The notes beneath the pieces were generated by a model. That model had not been told where the DNA came from. It ran no database searches and was given only the letters and a program-made list of their open reading frames with translations. Below are positions 52,801 to 60,589 of a DNA stretch of 64,000 nucleotides, in pieces (position 1 is the first letter of the stretch; every line of letters starts with the position of its first letter). This DNA comes from Pelagicoccus sp. GTDB lineage: Bacteria > Verrucomicrobiota > Verrucomicrobiia > Opitutales > Opitutaceae. The stretch spans positions 1 to 64,000 of the forward strand of contig JANQRJ010000037.1 of NCBI GenBank assembly GCA_028284635.1, in the 5' to 3' direction. The position numbers were made by a program, and so were the translations under genes.

Positions 52801-53012
52801 TGCGCCATCTGTGTCATGGCTTCTGCATTGCGACCGTCCTGGCGAAGCACGTTGAGGTACTCGAGCTCGGCGCTGGCGAAGTCTTCGGCGGCCATGTACC
52901 CGCTGGCTCGCTCGAGCCCTTTGGCGATCTTCGCCTCCTTGGAGCAGCCAACGGCGAAGATTGCTAACAGCGTGGCGACGGCGACTTGAGTTAGGGTCTT
53001 GGCGGATCTCAT
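49809..53012 (-). CDS. prsT: PrsT-type TPR-repeat lipoprotein of the PEP-CTERM system
   Basis: This is a 1067-residue TPR protein. A lipoprotein signal ends at Cys23 (LLAIFAVGC). The rest is filled by about 28 TPR-like 34-residue units (for example AYLFLAQSYLEQGSEEQALVRLEELLAQKP; NALVNQGKLHLAREEYEKAVSQLRSVV), an all-helical superhelix for protein-protein contacts at the outer leaflet of the inner membrane or the periplasmic face of the outer membrane. Size and lipobox match the PEP-CTERM/exosortase TPR lipoprotein PrsT. It lies next to the exosortase gene and shares its strand. Confidence 0.85.
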   Translation of the reverse strand: MRSAKTLTQVAVATLLAIFAVGCSKEAKIAKGLERASGYMAAEDFASAELEYLNVLRQDGRNAEAMTQMAQIYYRQGRYFRALQFLQPANQLAPGNPDTMVASAFVSLLADQSEAARQFAFQTLQVDPGNRKAPMLLTERLASPADAIALLGRLEEFKKAAPENIGILCAQASIQTKLNRFAPAEALVNQALAIDAESPLPHSVLANIHFSQGKLEEALASYRTAVNVAHNRDQLHIAFARFLRLQQKSEQAVEHLRKIVQGAPDFVPALTLLAELEAQQGDLEKALELNTRALRIEELDHNALVNQGKLHLAREEYEKAVSQLRSVVEIFPNSLGAHLNLAYAYLGSKDDDAAVPHLSRSLALNPNQPALHISLAEIYSRREDYSAAIINLKKAIELAPKQVLPVIELAKVYELQGNESQALQLYQQIAEAAPENVQTLVLLSNLHLKTGNTEKAKIVYERILEIEPNSILAIQQLARIELATEGFETALARVDRAIETIPEQTAALRLLKGQLLSSQGKRQEAEAEFIAAIELDPENRAAYLFLAQSYLEQGSEEQALVRLEELLAQKPDDLAALMQKGVILDESGQLEKARDTYETLLSHHPEYTAALNNLAYIYSETFEDLDRAFELAEKARNLNPTDPYMADTLGWIVFKQGELPWALSLISEAANKLPDHAEIKYHLGRIHYQKGDISAAREAFVEAIALSPDSDFAGKDDAQSRIAIIDADPENLSDEQFAAISEKADQGDVIAALRIAEYHASKNENDKAFEKLEKLLETNPDNATALHLMASVQFDLGESEQAYETIKKAQKLRPDDPNVVLKLSEIAIVSGDSDWAYGLLTTLNRTQNEAEASTNLLLANAAFHRGSLEIASEALKTASQLDPNNPQVDALNALLALPETPEAIADQLEAAEDMQGTSLARLVRARVKIFQGEEVEATQELNDIIKSYPQFAPAKRELARLLVIDDENDSRVQSLLRDIHGQMADDPVTQFARGIIAFRRGDFSQAANLLGEIPITMREEADRLLYLGLSQLEQGEEEAGKATLAKASAAGADPDRIRQALAEEAES

Positions 53013-53072
53013 AGCTAAGGGCCTGTCGGCCTTACTTTTCTTTTGGGGAGTGGGTTGTGCGGACAGCCTGCC

Positions 53073-54020
53073 TTACGCCGCGGCGTTGGCTAGCCGTCTT
53101 TTTTCGCGTCGCTTCTCGAGTTTGTAGAGAGGATAGAGAAACGCGAAGAAAGGGACCAGGGAAGCGGCAAAAAATAGGGGGCCACCGCTGTGATGAAGCT
53201 CGGAGTCGATCCAAGACGGATCCACGTGTACGGTCAACAGTCCGAGAATGGTGATGCGGACTGCGTTGCGCATAATCGCCAAGGGGATGACAAAAAGGAT
53301 AAGCAGGGTTCGATTCAGGTTTGAACGCAGGAACATGTACGAGGCGACGAGGCCCGTTATGAAGAGCACGAGACTGGAGCGAATGCCGCTGCATTGCGGA
53401 GCCACTTCAAGGATGACGTTTGGCAGTTTGAAAACGAGTCCTTCTCGGAAAATCGGAGTTCCGGAAAGCTTGAAAAGCAGGTAGGAAGCTTCAGCCGAGG
53501 TGTGTTGGAAGAAGGTCTCGATGGCCTCTCTCGCGAAAACGGGAAATGGCGCGAGAAAAGCGAGAAAGAGGATGGGAAAGCTCAGCGTCTTGAGCCGCTC
53601 TCGACCGATGAAGAAAGCGCAGAGGGCCCAGATCCCGCAGACGTACGCCAGAATGTTACCCGCGAGATAGTCCTCGATTTTCGTGGATCCGCTCGACTGA
53701 AGCCAGAATAGGGCTCCCGCTCCGATTAGAACCGGGGGGACACTGAGGATTTTCAATGGGGCGCCAGCGGCTGGGAGCTGGTCTCGTTGCGTGACGATGA
53801 GGTAGATCGTCACTACTGGAATGAGAAATACGTGGGAATACAGGTCGGTTTTAAGTCCGTAGGAGAAGAGCTCGTAAAGTGGCTTGCCGAAGACGGCAGT
53901 CAAGACGGCTATCAGCGCGGCGAGAGCGAAGGGGAAGCGCTTTCCGCCCGATTCGATGCGGGTCGAATCGTTGGCGATGGGTTGAGCGTTATTCGGTTGG
54001 GCTTCGGTAGTTGGTTCCAT
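53073..54020 (-). CDS. Exosortase (VPDSG-type, XrtC-like)
   Basis: This is a 315-residue polytopic membrane transpeptidase with about eight helices. The catalytic residues of the family are visible: Cys in LEVAPQCSGIRSSL (near 207), Arg in RNAVRITILG (near 249) and His in DSELHHSGGPLFF (near 271). Exosortases cut CTERM signals and join proteins to an envelope component. The local substrates carry VPDxG/VPExG rather than PEP, which fits the VPDSG-specific XrtC branch, typical of Verrucomicrobiota. It lies at the start of a strand that holds PrsT, the tandem CTERM genes, PrsK and PrsR. The symbol is left out because the exact exosortase branch is inferred. Confidence 0.88.
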   Translation of the reverse strand: MEPTTEAQPNNAQPIANDSTRIESGGKRFPFALAALIAVLTAVFGKPLYELFSYGLKTDLYSHVFLIPVVTIYLIVTQRDQLPAAGAPLKILSVPPVLIGAGALFWLQSSGSTKIEDYLAGNILAYVCGIWALCAFFIGRERLKTLSFPILFLAFLAPFPVFAREAIETFFQHTSAEASYLLFKLSGTPIFREGLVFKLPNVILEVAPQCSGIRSSLVLFITGLVASYMFLRSNLNRTLLILFVIPLAIMRNAVRITILGLLTVHVDPSWIDSELHHSGGPLFFAASLVPFFAFLYPLYKLEKRREKRRLANAAA

Positions 54021-54421
54021 GGATGGCTTAGCGGGAATCGTAGACTTTACGGCTGGGCTAAAGTTTGGAATTCCGAGAAAATCTTTTGGTAGAATTTCGC
54101 AGAACCTCCACCTGATTCCGGCCTGTCCAGCTAGATTCGGTCACAATCATCCATTGCTTGAGGCATGATTCAGTGGAAACGTCTACTCCTTGCTAGGGAA
54201 AACGCTGGGAAAGCCGGCATAGCCGAATTGAAAATTGAAGATTGTGGATTCCAGATTGGCGAGACGAGCGGCCTGTTTAGGATGTTGCCTCTCAATAGCC
54301 ATCGTGTTTGTTTTGTGACGGCTCTCGCCTCGGTGTGACTTTCTTCACCTAAACTCCTATCGCAGATCCTGAGCCTGTCGAAGGACAGCCTAAAAACCTA
54401 TTGGCCTCTGGCTTTGCCAGT
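54021..54421. other. Repeat-containing gap between exosortase and glmS
   Basis: No gene is seen in about 400 bases. It carries a GAAAATTGAAGATTG repeat word (about 54228-54243) and a copy of the CTAAACTCCTA...CAGCCTAAAAACCT repeat found at 4011-4034, here split by 26 extra bases (54360-54385). Within the extra bases is TCCTGAGCCTGTCGAAGGA, an imperfect palindrome. It has no promoter that I can assign. Confidence 0.5.
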
Positions 54422-56272
54422 CTATTCCACCGTCACGCTTTTTGCCAGGTTGCGGGGTTTGTCCACGTCGCGACCCAGCTCTACGGCGATGTAGTAGCTG
54501 ATCAGCTGCAGGGGGATCGTCATGAGGATGGGGCGGATGCATGGGTGGGCCTTTGGGATAATTACGAGCTCGTCTGCCAACGATGCCGGGACCTCGTTTG
54601 AATCGGTGACGACGATGACTTTGCCCTTGCGAGCTCGCACTTCCTGGATGCTGGAAAGGTTCTTCCGCAGGGTTTCGTCGTCGGGAGCAAGGACTAGACT
54701 CGGGCATTTTTCGGAAATCAAGGCGATCGGTCCGTGCTTCATCTCTGCCGACGGGTAGCCCTCGGCGTGAATGTAGCTTATCTCCTTCAGTTTGAGGGCG
54801 CCCTCGAGCGCTACGGGGAAGAGTTCGAGCCGACCAAGGAAAAGGAAGTCGTCGTAGTGGGCGAATTTCTTGGCGATCTTTTCGATGGCAGGAGCCAGCT
54901 CCAGGGTTTGGGAAACAAGTCCTGGCAGGCTCTTGAAGGCGTCTAGCATTTCGCAACCATCCGTGTAGGAGAGATCTCGCGTGCGGCCGAGGTAGAGCGC
55001 AAGCATCGAGAGGATGGTCAGCTGCGAGGTGAAGGCTTTGGTGGAAGCCACCCCGATTTCGGGTCCCGAGTGCTGGAAGATTCCGCCGTCGTTCTCTCGA
55101 GCGATTGTGGAACCGACGTTGTTGATGATGCCGATGACGTGGTAGCCTTTGCGGCGGGCTTCGCGCTGAGCCTCAAGGGTGTCGATGGTCTCGCCGCTTT
55201 GGCTGATGACGATGACTAGCGTGTTTTTCTCCATCGGCGTGTTCCGATAGCGAAACTCGCTGGCGTACTCCACCTCGACGGGGATGCGGGCGTACTTTTC
55301 GATCAGGTACTCGCCCACCAGGCCGGAATGCCAGGCGGTGCCGCAAGCGACGATTAGGATGCGATCGATCTGGCGGATTTGCTGCCGCGTCAGATTCAGA
55401 CCTCCGAACTTGCTGGTGCCCTCCTCGATGTCGAGACGACCGCGAAAGGCATTTTCCACCGCGCTTGGCTGCTCGTAGATCTCCTTGAGCATGTAGTGCT
55501 CGTAGCCTGCTAGATCGGCTTCGTCGTCTCTCCAGTGCAGGGTGCTGATCTCGGGCTTCACTTCCGAGTCATCGCTGGTCGTGATGGTAAAGCGCTCGTC
55601 GGTCAGAGTGACGAGCTGGTTGTCGTCGAGGTAAACGACTTCGCTGGTGCGAGCCCGGATGGCGCTGGCATCGCTGGCCAGCATCATCTCGTGCTTGCCC
55701 ACGCCGAGAATCAGCGGACTGCCCTTGCGAGCTCCAAAAAGAGTGCCCGGCACGCTGGCGCACATTATGGCCAGCCCGTAGGTACCCTCGACCAGATTCA
55801 GACTGGCTCGGATGGCCTTCTGAACGGATTTGGTCGTAACTTTGCCCCTCTGGCTGGCGAGGTTGAATGCGATCAAATTGGCCAGTACTTCGGAATCGGT
55901 CTCGCTGTAGAAGGTGACGCCTTCGCTCAGCAGCATCGATTTGAGCGTCTCGTAGTTTTCGATCACCCCATTGTGGGCCAAGTAGATCTGCTTGTCCCAG
56001 GATCTGTGCGGATGGGCGTTGAGTTCCGTAACGCCGCCATGAGTAGCCCAGCGCGTGTGGCTGATGCCTGTGCCGGCGTCCTCTTCCTCAGGGGAGACAT
56101 TGGCCGCAAGGTTCTTCACCTTTCCGATCTCTCGCGTGACTCGAATGTCGTCATCCGTCTGCCAAACGGCGATCCCAGCGGAGTCGTAGCCCCGGTATTC
56201 CAGACGTTTCAGCCCGTTGATAAGAATGGGCCCAGCATTGTCGTGTCCGACATATCCGACGATTCCGCACAT
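54422..56272 (-). CDS. glmS: Glutamine-fructose-6-phosphate aminotransferase
   Basis: GlmS makes glucosamine-6-phosphate from fructose-6-phosphate and glutamine, the first step to UDP-GlcNAc for cell wall and exopolysaccharide. At 616 residues it matches the family. MCGIVGYVGH has the N-terminal Cys nucleophile (after removal of Met). The glutaminase domain (about 1-225) and two SIS sugar-isomerase domains are visible, with HSGLVGEYLIEKYARIPVEVEYASEFRYR near 309 and VISQSGETIDTL near 353. Ends normally with LAKSVTVE. No glmS ribozyme was identified upstream. Confidence 0.96.
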   Translation of the reverse strand: MCGIVGYVGHDNAGPILINGLKRLEYRGYDSAGIAVWQTDDDIRVTREIGKVKNLAANVSPEEEDAGTGISHTRWATHGGVTELNAHPHRSWDKQIYLAHNGVIENYETLKSMLLSEGVTFYSETDSEVLANLIAFNLASQRGKVTTKSVQKAIRASLNLVEGTYGLAIMCASVPGTLFGARKGSPLILGVGKHEMMLASDASAIRARTSEVVYLDDNQLVTLTDERFTITTSDDSEVKPEISTLHWRDDEADLAGYEHYMLKEIYEQPSAVENAFRGRLDIEEGTSKFGGLNLTRQQIRQIDRILIVACGTAWHSGLVGEYLIEKYARIPVEVEYASEFRYRNTPMEKNTLVIVISQSGETIDTLEAQREARRKGYHVIGIINNVGSTIARENDGGIFQHSGPEIGVASTKAFTSQLTILSMLALYLGRTRDLSYTDGCEMLDAFKSLPGLVSQTLELAPAIEKIAKKFAHYDDFLFLGRLELFPVALEGALKLKEISYIHAEGYPSAEMKHGPIALISEKCPSLVLAPDDETLRKNLSSIQEVRARKGKVIVVTDSNEVPASLADELVIIPKAHPCIRPILMTIPLQLISYYIAVELGRDVDKPRNLAKSVTVE

Positions 56273-56346
56273 ATGGAGGTTCTACTTGGGGTCGTTATGT
56301 GAAAGTTTCAAGCTCGATTGTATTCTCTGATCTCGAAATTGATTCG

Positions 56347-57468
56347 CTACGCTTTTTCTGGATGTTTCTCGTCCTTCAGCCTCAAGCTAGCGACTGCCAT
56401 AACGATTGCCAGTAGCCATACGATGCTTGCTATTATCAGTCTTGGGCTCGGGCCTTCGCCTTTGCTTAGCAGTCCGAATAGCAAAGAGGTTCCCGGGCTA
56501 TCTATACGTTGGTACACATGAATAGCCGCGCTTGCCGCGACGAGCGAGACGAAGGTAGGGATGGCTGCTCTTTTGCTTTCGATGAAAGCGGCTATTTTTT
56601 GGTGGAACGAGCTGAAGCGAAAGATGAAAACTCCGTAGCCGAGTATTTGAAAATGAAATGAGATGTTCAGCAAAAGAGTATTGGCCAAATGGAAAGCGCA
56701 GGCGAGGATCAGCCATAGCCGCCAACTTCTTTGGCTGAATATCAAAAAGAGGAAACCTGTCAGCTCGAAGACGACTGCCGTGTAGTCGGCTATTTCAAAA
56801 AATCTGGGGTCTATTTTGAGAACCAGGGGAGCGAGCATTTCATCTCTTCCGAGACTGAAGTAGCCGAGATAGAACCAAGAGAGAAATCCGTTGGTGCTCA
56901 GGTCGAAGTCCACCCAGAACTTGGCCTTTTCCAGGCCTGCGGTGAACATGGCGAACACCATGAACGTGGCGAGAAACGCAAAGCAGTTGCTGTGAGTGGA
57001 CGATGTGGATTGCTTGTCAGGCAGAACCGCATAGCGCGTACCCCAATTCGAAAAGGAGAGTACGAGAAGGGCTAGCCACGGAGTGAAGGAGTGGTCGATC
57101 TTTCCGAAGGAAAATATGAATGTCGTGACGACGAAGTTGAGGAGAGCTGACGCGATGCCTGTCAGTCGCGCTTTGATTCCGACAGTCACGCAAAACAAGA
57201 GAATAGGTTGGGCTATATTCGCGATCTGGACGAAGATTCCGGGAGGGAATCCGTCGAAGAATATACCCATGCTGACGATTGGCGGGTAATAGAGGGCGTC
57301 GGGAATGTCGTTCAGCCAGCCGTATCTCGGAGTGTGGGACAGCAGGAAATACAGTCCGAAGAATATTCGGAAAAGAGAACTGTCTTCGGGTGTAACGAAG
57401 GTGTTGGACTTCACCCTTTGCCAAGCGGCAGCGATGATATCGTCAATTGAGCGCAATAGTCTTTTCAC
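56347..57468 (-). CDS. Multi-pass membrane protein, HTTM-like
   Basis: The 373-residue protein has many membrane helices (about 30-45, 75-95, 100-125, 130-150, 160-180, 230-285, 310-330, 345-365). The layout and segments LFRIFFGLYFLLSHTPRYGW, HSFTPWLALLVLSFSNWGTRYAVLP and FTAGLEKAKFWVDFDLS resemble the horizontally transferred transmembrane (HTTM) domain, related to vitamin K-dependent carboxylases. No carboxylase active site is clear. It starts at a GTG preceded by GGGAGA and overlaps the gene upstream by 26 bases, so the two are a translationally coupled pair. Confidence 0.7.
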   Translation of the reverse strand: MKRLLRSIDDIIAAAWQRVKSNTFVTPEDSSLFRIFFGLYFLLSHTPRYGWLNDIPDALYYPPIVSMGIFFDGFPPGIFVQIANIAQPILLFCVTVGIKARLTGIASALLNFVVTTFIFSFGKIDHSFTPWLALLVLSFSNWGTRYAVLPDKQSTSSTHSNCFAFLATFMVFAMFTAGLEKAKFWVDFDLSTNGFLSWFYLGYFSLGRDEMLAPLVLKIDPRFFEIADYTAVVFELTGFLFLIFSQRSWRLWLILACAFHLANTLLLNISFHFQILGYGVFIFRFSSFHQKIAAFIESKRAAIPTFVSLVAASAAIHVYQRIDSPGTSLLFGLLSKGEGPSPRLIIASIVWLLAIVMAVASLRLKDEKHPEKA

Positions 57469-57967
57469 TGTGGATCTCCCGCTTGATTGTCTCTCCGGTT
57501 TCGGTACTGATCGTCGTTTTCGATCTTCGTATGATGAACCGCTCGCCCGAGCAGTTCTGTTCGATAAGCTTTTCTCTCAACCATTGCTTCATTTCGCCTA
57601 TTTCCTCCTGTGAAGGCTTTCGTCGCTCGAAGGTCCTTGGCGGAAATGAAAGATATCTAAAATGGATGGTCTCGTTTCGGTCGGCTTCGAGTCCGAACTC
57701 GTTTTTAGCCAGATAGGTCAGATACTGTGTTGGGATCGGCTTTAGAAAGGCTCTTGGCTCAAGCTGCTTTTCGGCCAGCGTATCCTTATCGAATCCAACT
57801 AGGGCTACTCTGCTGTAGGTCAGGTCGGTATCGTTTATATCGACCTTGGAGTGGCCGGAGGGAAATATAATCGCCGGGTAGGGCTCTAGGACCGGAGCGA
57901 CTACTTTCAGGGCGTAGGGCAGCCCAAGAAAGGCCGAGACTGCGCAGAAGGTTGCTAGGTGTTTCAT
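57443..57967 (-). CDS. Small secreted protein paired with the HTTM-like gene
   Basis: The ATG at 57967 gives 174 residues beginning MKHLATFCAVSAFLGLPYAL, a signal peptide or N-terminal anchor; the longer frame upstream has no support. The mature part is soluble (VAPVLEPYPAIIFPSGHSKVDIND) with an acidic/aromatic mid-part and a helical C-terminus (EEIGEMKQWLREKLIEQNCS). I do not recognise a family, although it looks like an accessory of the membrane protein whose start it overlaps by 26 bases. Confidence 0.65.
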   Translation of the reverse strand: MKHLATFCAVSAFLGLPYALKVVAPVLEPYPAIIFPSGHSKVDINDTDLTYSRVALVGFDKDTLAEKQLEPRAFLKPIPTQYLTYLAKNEFGLEADRNETIHFRYLSFPPRTFERRKPSQEEIGEMKQWLREKLIEQNCSGERFIIRRSKTTISTETGETIKREIHSEKTIALN

Positions 57968-58005
57968 GTTTGGAAAAGTTTCGGTCTCCTTCGTTTGTTG
58001 GCAAG

Positions 58006-59436
58006 CTAGCTTCGTGAGAGTTTTTTCATTGCGGACTTGGCTGCGTTGTATCCACACATGCCGTGTACGCCGCCGCCTGGCGGTGTGGAATGGGAGCAAA
58101 GGAAGAGCTTTGGGTTCGGAGTGGAGTAGGGGTCCATTCTTAGAACGGGTCGGGCAAAGAGCTGTCCAAGGGTCGCTGCCCCGCCGGTTATGGCTCCCCC
58201 AATGTATGAGGGGTTGTAGGCTTGAAAGTCGGATGCGGTCATTTCTCGTTTTGCGATGATGCAGTCTTTGAAGCCAGGCGCGAAACGCTCGATTTGCAGC
58301 TCCATTTCGTCAGTCGCCGAACGGGTCGAGCCGTTTGGGACGTGGCAATATGCGTATCCTGTCTGCTTGCCCGCTGGCGCTCGCGTCGAGTCGAACTGAC
58401 TCTGCTGGCAAACCATGACGAACGGCTTGTCGCATGGGGACCCCTTCCAGGCGGCTTCCTCGCTAGCGGAGATCTCGTCCAGCGTGCCGCCGACGTGGAC
58501 AGTGGAAGCTTGGAGGCAGCGAGGATCCTTCCAGGGGATCGGTTCGGAAAGAGCGAAGTCGACTTTGTGCACGCCTGGCCCGTATTCGTAGCGCCCCAGC
58601 CGTCTCAAGTAGCTTTGTGGGAGGTCGTCAGCACATATGCGTTGGATCTGAGCAGGAGCCAGGTCTAGGAGGATGACCTTCGACGATGGGAGTTCGCTCA
58701 GATTTCGTACTTCGCGCTCGCTGCGAACTTCTGCTCCGTTTTTCTGCAGGCTCGCTAGCAGGGCCTTCGCTATCGACACGCTGCCACCTTTGGCGACTGG
58801 CCAAGGGCCTACGTGTCCGGAAAGCATGAATACGAGTGCGACTGCTGCCGTGCCCCAAAAGTCCAAAGGCAGGATCGAATGGGCTCCGCATCCAGCGAGC
58901 AGAGCCTTTGCTCGGCGGCCTTTGAAAGTCGCGTCTGCCAGCCTGGTAGCGGGCAGTATGCCCTTAATCCCAAATCGGACTTGTGGCAGGATGCTCTTAG
59001 GCCATGCGGTCGGTTGCAGCAGTTGCGGGAAGAGGTTCTCGAAATCCTTTAGCAGCGGAGATACGAGCTTCGCGTACTTGGTTTGGTCGCAGGAGTCCAG
59101 GGACTCGAGAGTGGCCTGGAGATCGTGGCTCAGCAGCGCTGCCGGTTCATTGTCCAGCGGGTGGGCGGCTGAAATTTCTGGAAGGATCCACTCCAATCCG
59201 AGGGATTCGAGCTGGAGTTCCTTGAATGCCGGGCTCGCTATCCCGGTCGGGTGAACCGCTGAGCAGACGTCGTGCAGGAATCCTGGCAAAGTCAGCTCCG
59301 CGCTTCGGGTTCCCCCGCCGAGGTCCTTCGAGGCCTCCAAGACGAGGGTCTTGTAGCCTTGGGCGGCAATGGTTGCCGCCGCCGTAAGGCCATTTGGGCC
59401 GGAGCCTACTACGATCGCGTCGTATTCCTGTGCCAC
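58006..59436 (-). CDS. NAD(P)/FAD-dependent oxidoreductase, phytoene desaturase-like
   Basis: The 476-residue protein starts at GTG (59436). The FAD motif is YDAIVVGSGPNGLTAAATIAAQG (near 5-27), followed by LVLEASKDLGGGTRSAEL (near 32-49), and near the C-terminus SHSTPPGGGVHGMCGYNAAKSA (near 448-469), as in NAD(P)/FAD-dependent phytoene dehydrogenase-type proteins (COG1233). It is a second member beside the gene at 20440-21855, but has no carrier protein nearby. Substrate unknown; presence near glycosyltransferases and an HTTM-like protein could be coincidental. Confidence 0.85.
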   Translation of the reverse strand: MAQEYDAIVVGSGPNGLTAAATIAAQGYKTLVLEASKDLGGGTRSAELTLPGFLHDVCSAVHPTGIASPAFKELQLESLGLEWILPEISAAHPLDNEPAALLSHDLQATLESLDSCDQTKYAKLVSPLLKDFENLFPQLLQPTAWPKSILPQVRFGIKGILPATRLADATFKGRRAKALLAGCGAHSILPLDFWGTAAVALVFMLSGHVGPWPVAKGGSVSIAKALLASLQKNGAEVRSEREVRNLSELPSSKVILLDLAPAQIQRICADDLPQSYLRRLGRYEYGPGVHKVDFALSEPIPWKDPRCLQASTVHVGGTLDEISASEEAAWKGSPCDKPFVMVCQQSQFDSTRAPAGKQTGYAYCHVPNGSTRSATDEMELQIERFAPGFKDCIIAKREMTASDFQAYNPSYIGGAITGGAATLGQLFARPVLRMDPYSTPNPKLFLCSHSTPPGGGVHGMCGYNAAKSAMKKLSRS

Positions 59437-59460
59437 GTCTTGGTAGGGCTTATGCCGGGT

Positions 59461-60393
59461 CTAATGGATCTCCGCGAACTGAAAGTGGGGAGACTTCGAG
59501 ATGCGGCCTTCAACGACGAGCGTGTATCCATGCCCGAACCCTTTGAAGCGTTGCCGGTAAAAGGCGTTTTTGAATTTAGCTTCGCGGTTGGCTGTGAATT
59601 TCAGCAGCATCGCCTTTGCGAGCAATCTTCGGGAAGAGTTTTTCCAGTAGGCTCGAGCTTCGTCGATCTTGTCGGGGGTTGTCTGCAGCCCTGATTCGAC
59701 TCCCTGTCGATAGCTGCGGCTCAGAAGCCAGTCCGCGCTGCATCTCTCCGCCGGGACTGAATGAGAGACGACTGCGTCTGGGAGGTAGAGCGGCCGGGCG
59801 CCGATTCGCTTCAAACGCCTTTGCATGTCAGACTCCTGACCGGTGGCTCCCGTTTTGCTTCCTGGTCCGAAGTCCGGGTTGAAGCCGCCAGCGTCGATGA
59901 GATCGGTCTTTCGGGCGGCCCAGTTGAAGCCGAGGAAATGGTCGTTTCGATCGACTTTCTCCTGAGCGCTTGTCCAGCCGCTGGCCGAGCGCGGCAGGAA
60001 CTTCGAGAGGTATTCGGGGATGGGGCTTTCGTGTATGGCTTTCGTGGGACCGCCGAAGTAGTTTTTGCCGAGGTTGCTTGCTTCGATCTCCCGGTAGACC
60101 TGTAGGGTATCCAGGCTTATCTCGACGTCGTCGTCGGTCATGAATATCAGTCCCTCGGCACAGCTGACCAGCCCATGGTTAAGGGCGTTGCTCTTGTTGC
60201 CCTCTGCTACCGAGTGGAAAGCTATGAAGCCCTTTGGGTCGAGTTTCTCCACGATTTGCTTGGCTCCGCAGTCGCCGCCATTTTCGACGAGAATCACCTT
60301 CTGTAGGAGTCCACGATCAGTGGCTGCAAGAAGAGCGGCGAGAGTATTTTCAAGAAGGTCTGGCCTTCCGTGAGTGGCGATGAGCGCTTCCAT
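59461..60393 (-). CDS. Family 2 glycosyltransferase
   Basis: The chosen ATG at 60393 gives 310 residues starting MEALIATHGRPDLLENTLAALL, the standard GT2 nucleotide-sugar binding start; a more upstream frame adds 36 unlikely residues. The DxD-like motif is FMTDDDVEISLDTLQ (near 86), a second active region is HFLGFNWAARKTDLIDAGGFNPDFGPG (near 142-168), and QESDMQRRLKRIG (near 177) carries the catalytic-type acidic pair. It transfers a sugar to a cell-surface polymer, cytoplasmic side. Ribosome site is weak. Confidence 0.85.
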   Translation of the reverse strand: MEALIATHGRPDLLENTLAALLAATDRGLLQKVILVENGGDCGAKQIVEKLDPKGFIAFHSVAEGNKSNALNHGLVSCAEGLIFMTDDDVEISLDTLQVYREIEASNLGKNYFGGPTKAIHESPIPEYLSKFLPRSASGWTSAQEKVDRNDHFLGFNWAARKTDLIDAGGFNPDFGPGSKTGATGQESDMQRRLKRIGARPLYLPDAVVSHSVPAERCSADWLLSRSYRQGVESGLQTTPDKIDEARAYWKNSSRRLLAKAMLLKFTANREAKFKNAFYRQRFKGFGHGYTLVVEGRISKSPHFQFAEIH

Positions 60394-60589
60394 TCTAGAG
60401 ATATCTTTTGATCGAAGCGGAAAGTGAACGATTATCAGTCGCATGTCTAGGCCGTAGCGTTTCCGTTTCCGACGAATTGAATCGAAGTTCGATAGTCGCA
60501 AATGCCATCATAGGTCGCAGTATTGTTAAGCGCTGGACAGTCGATCCTAAAATGCTTGCCATGTTATAGCGTTGCCCTACAGCAACATT

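Noticed and set aside
56273..56346. glmS ribozyme upstream of glmS
   Set aside because: The gap to the next gene is only 74 bases and does not contain the core of the ribozyme; the class is mainly found in Firmicutes and relatives.
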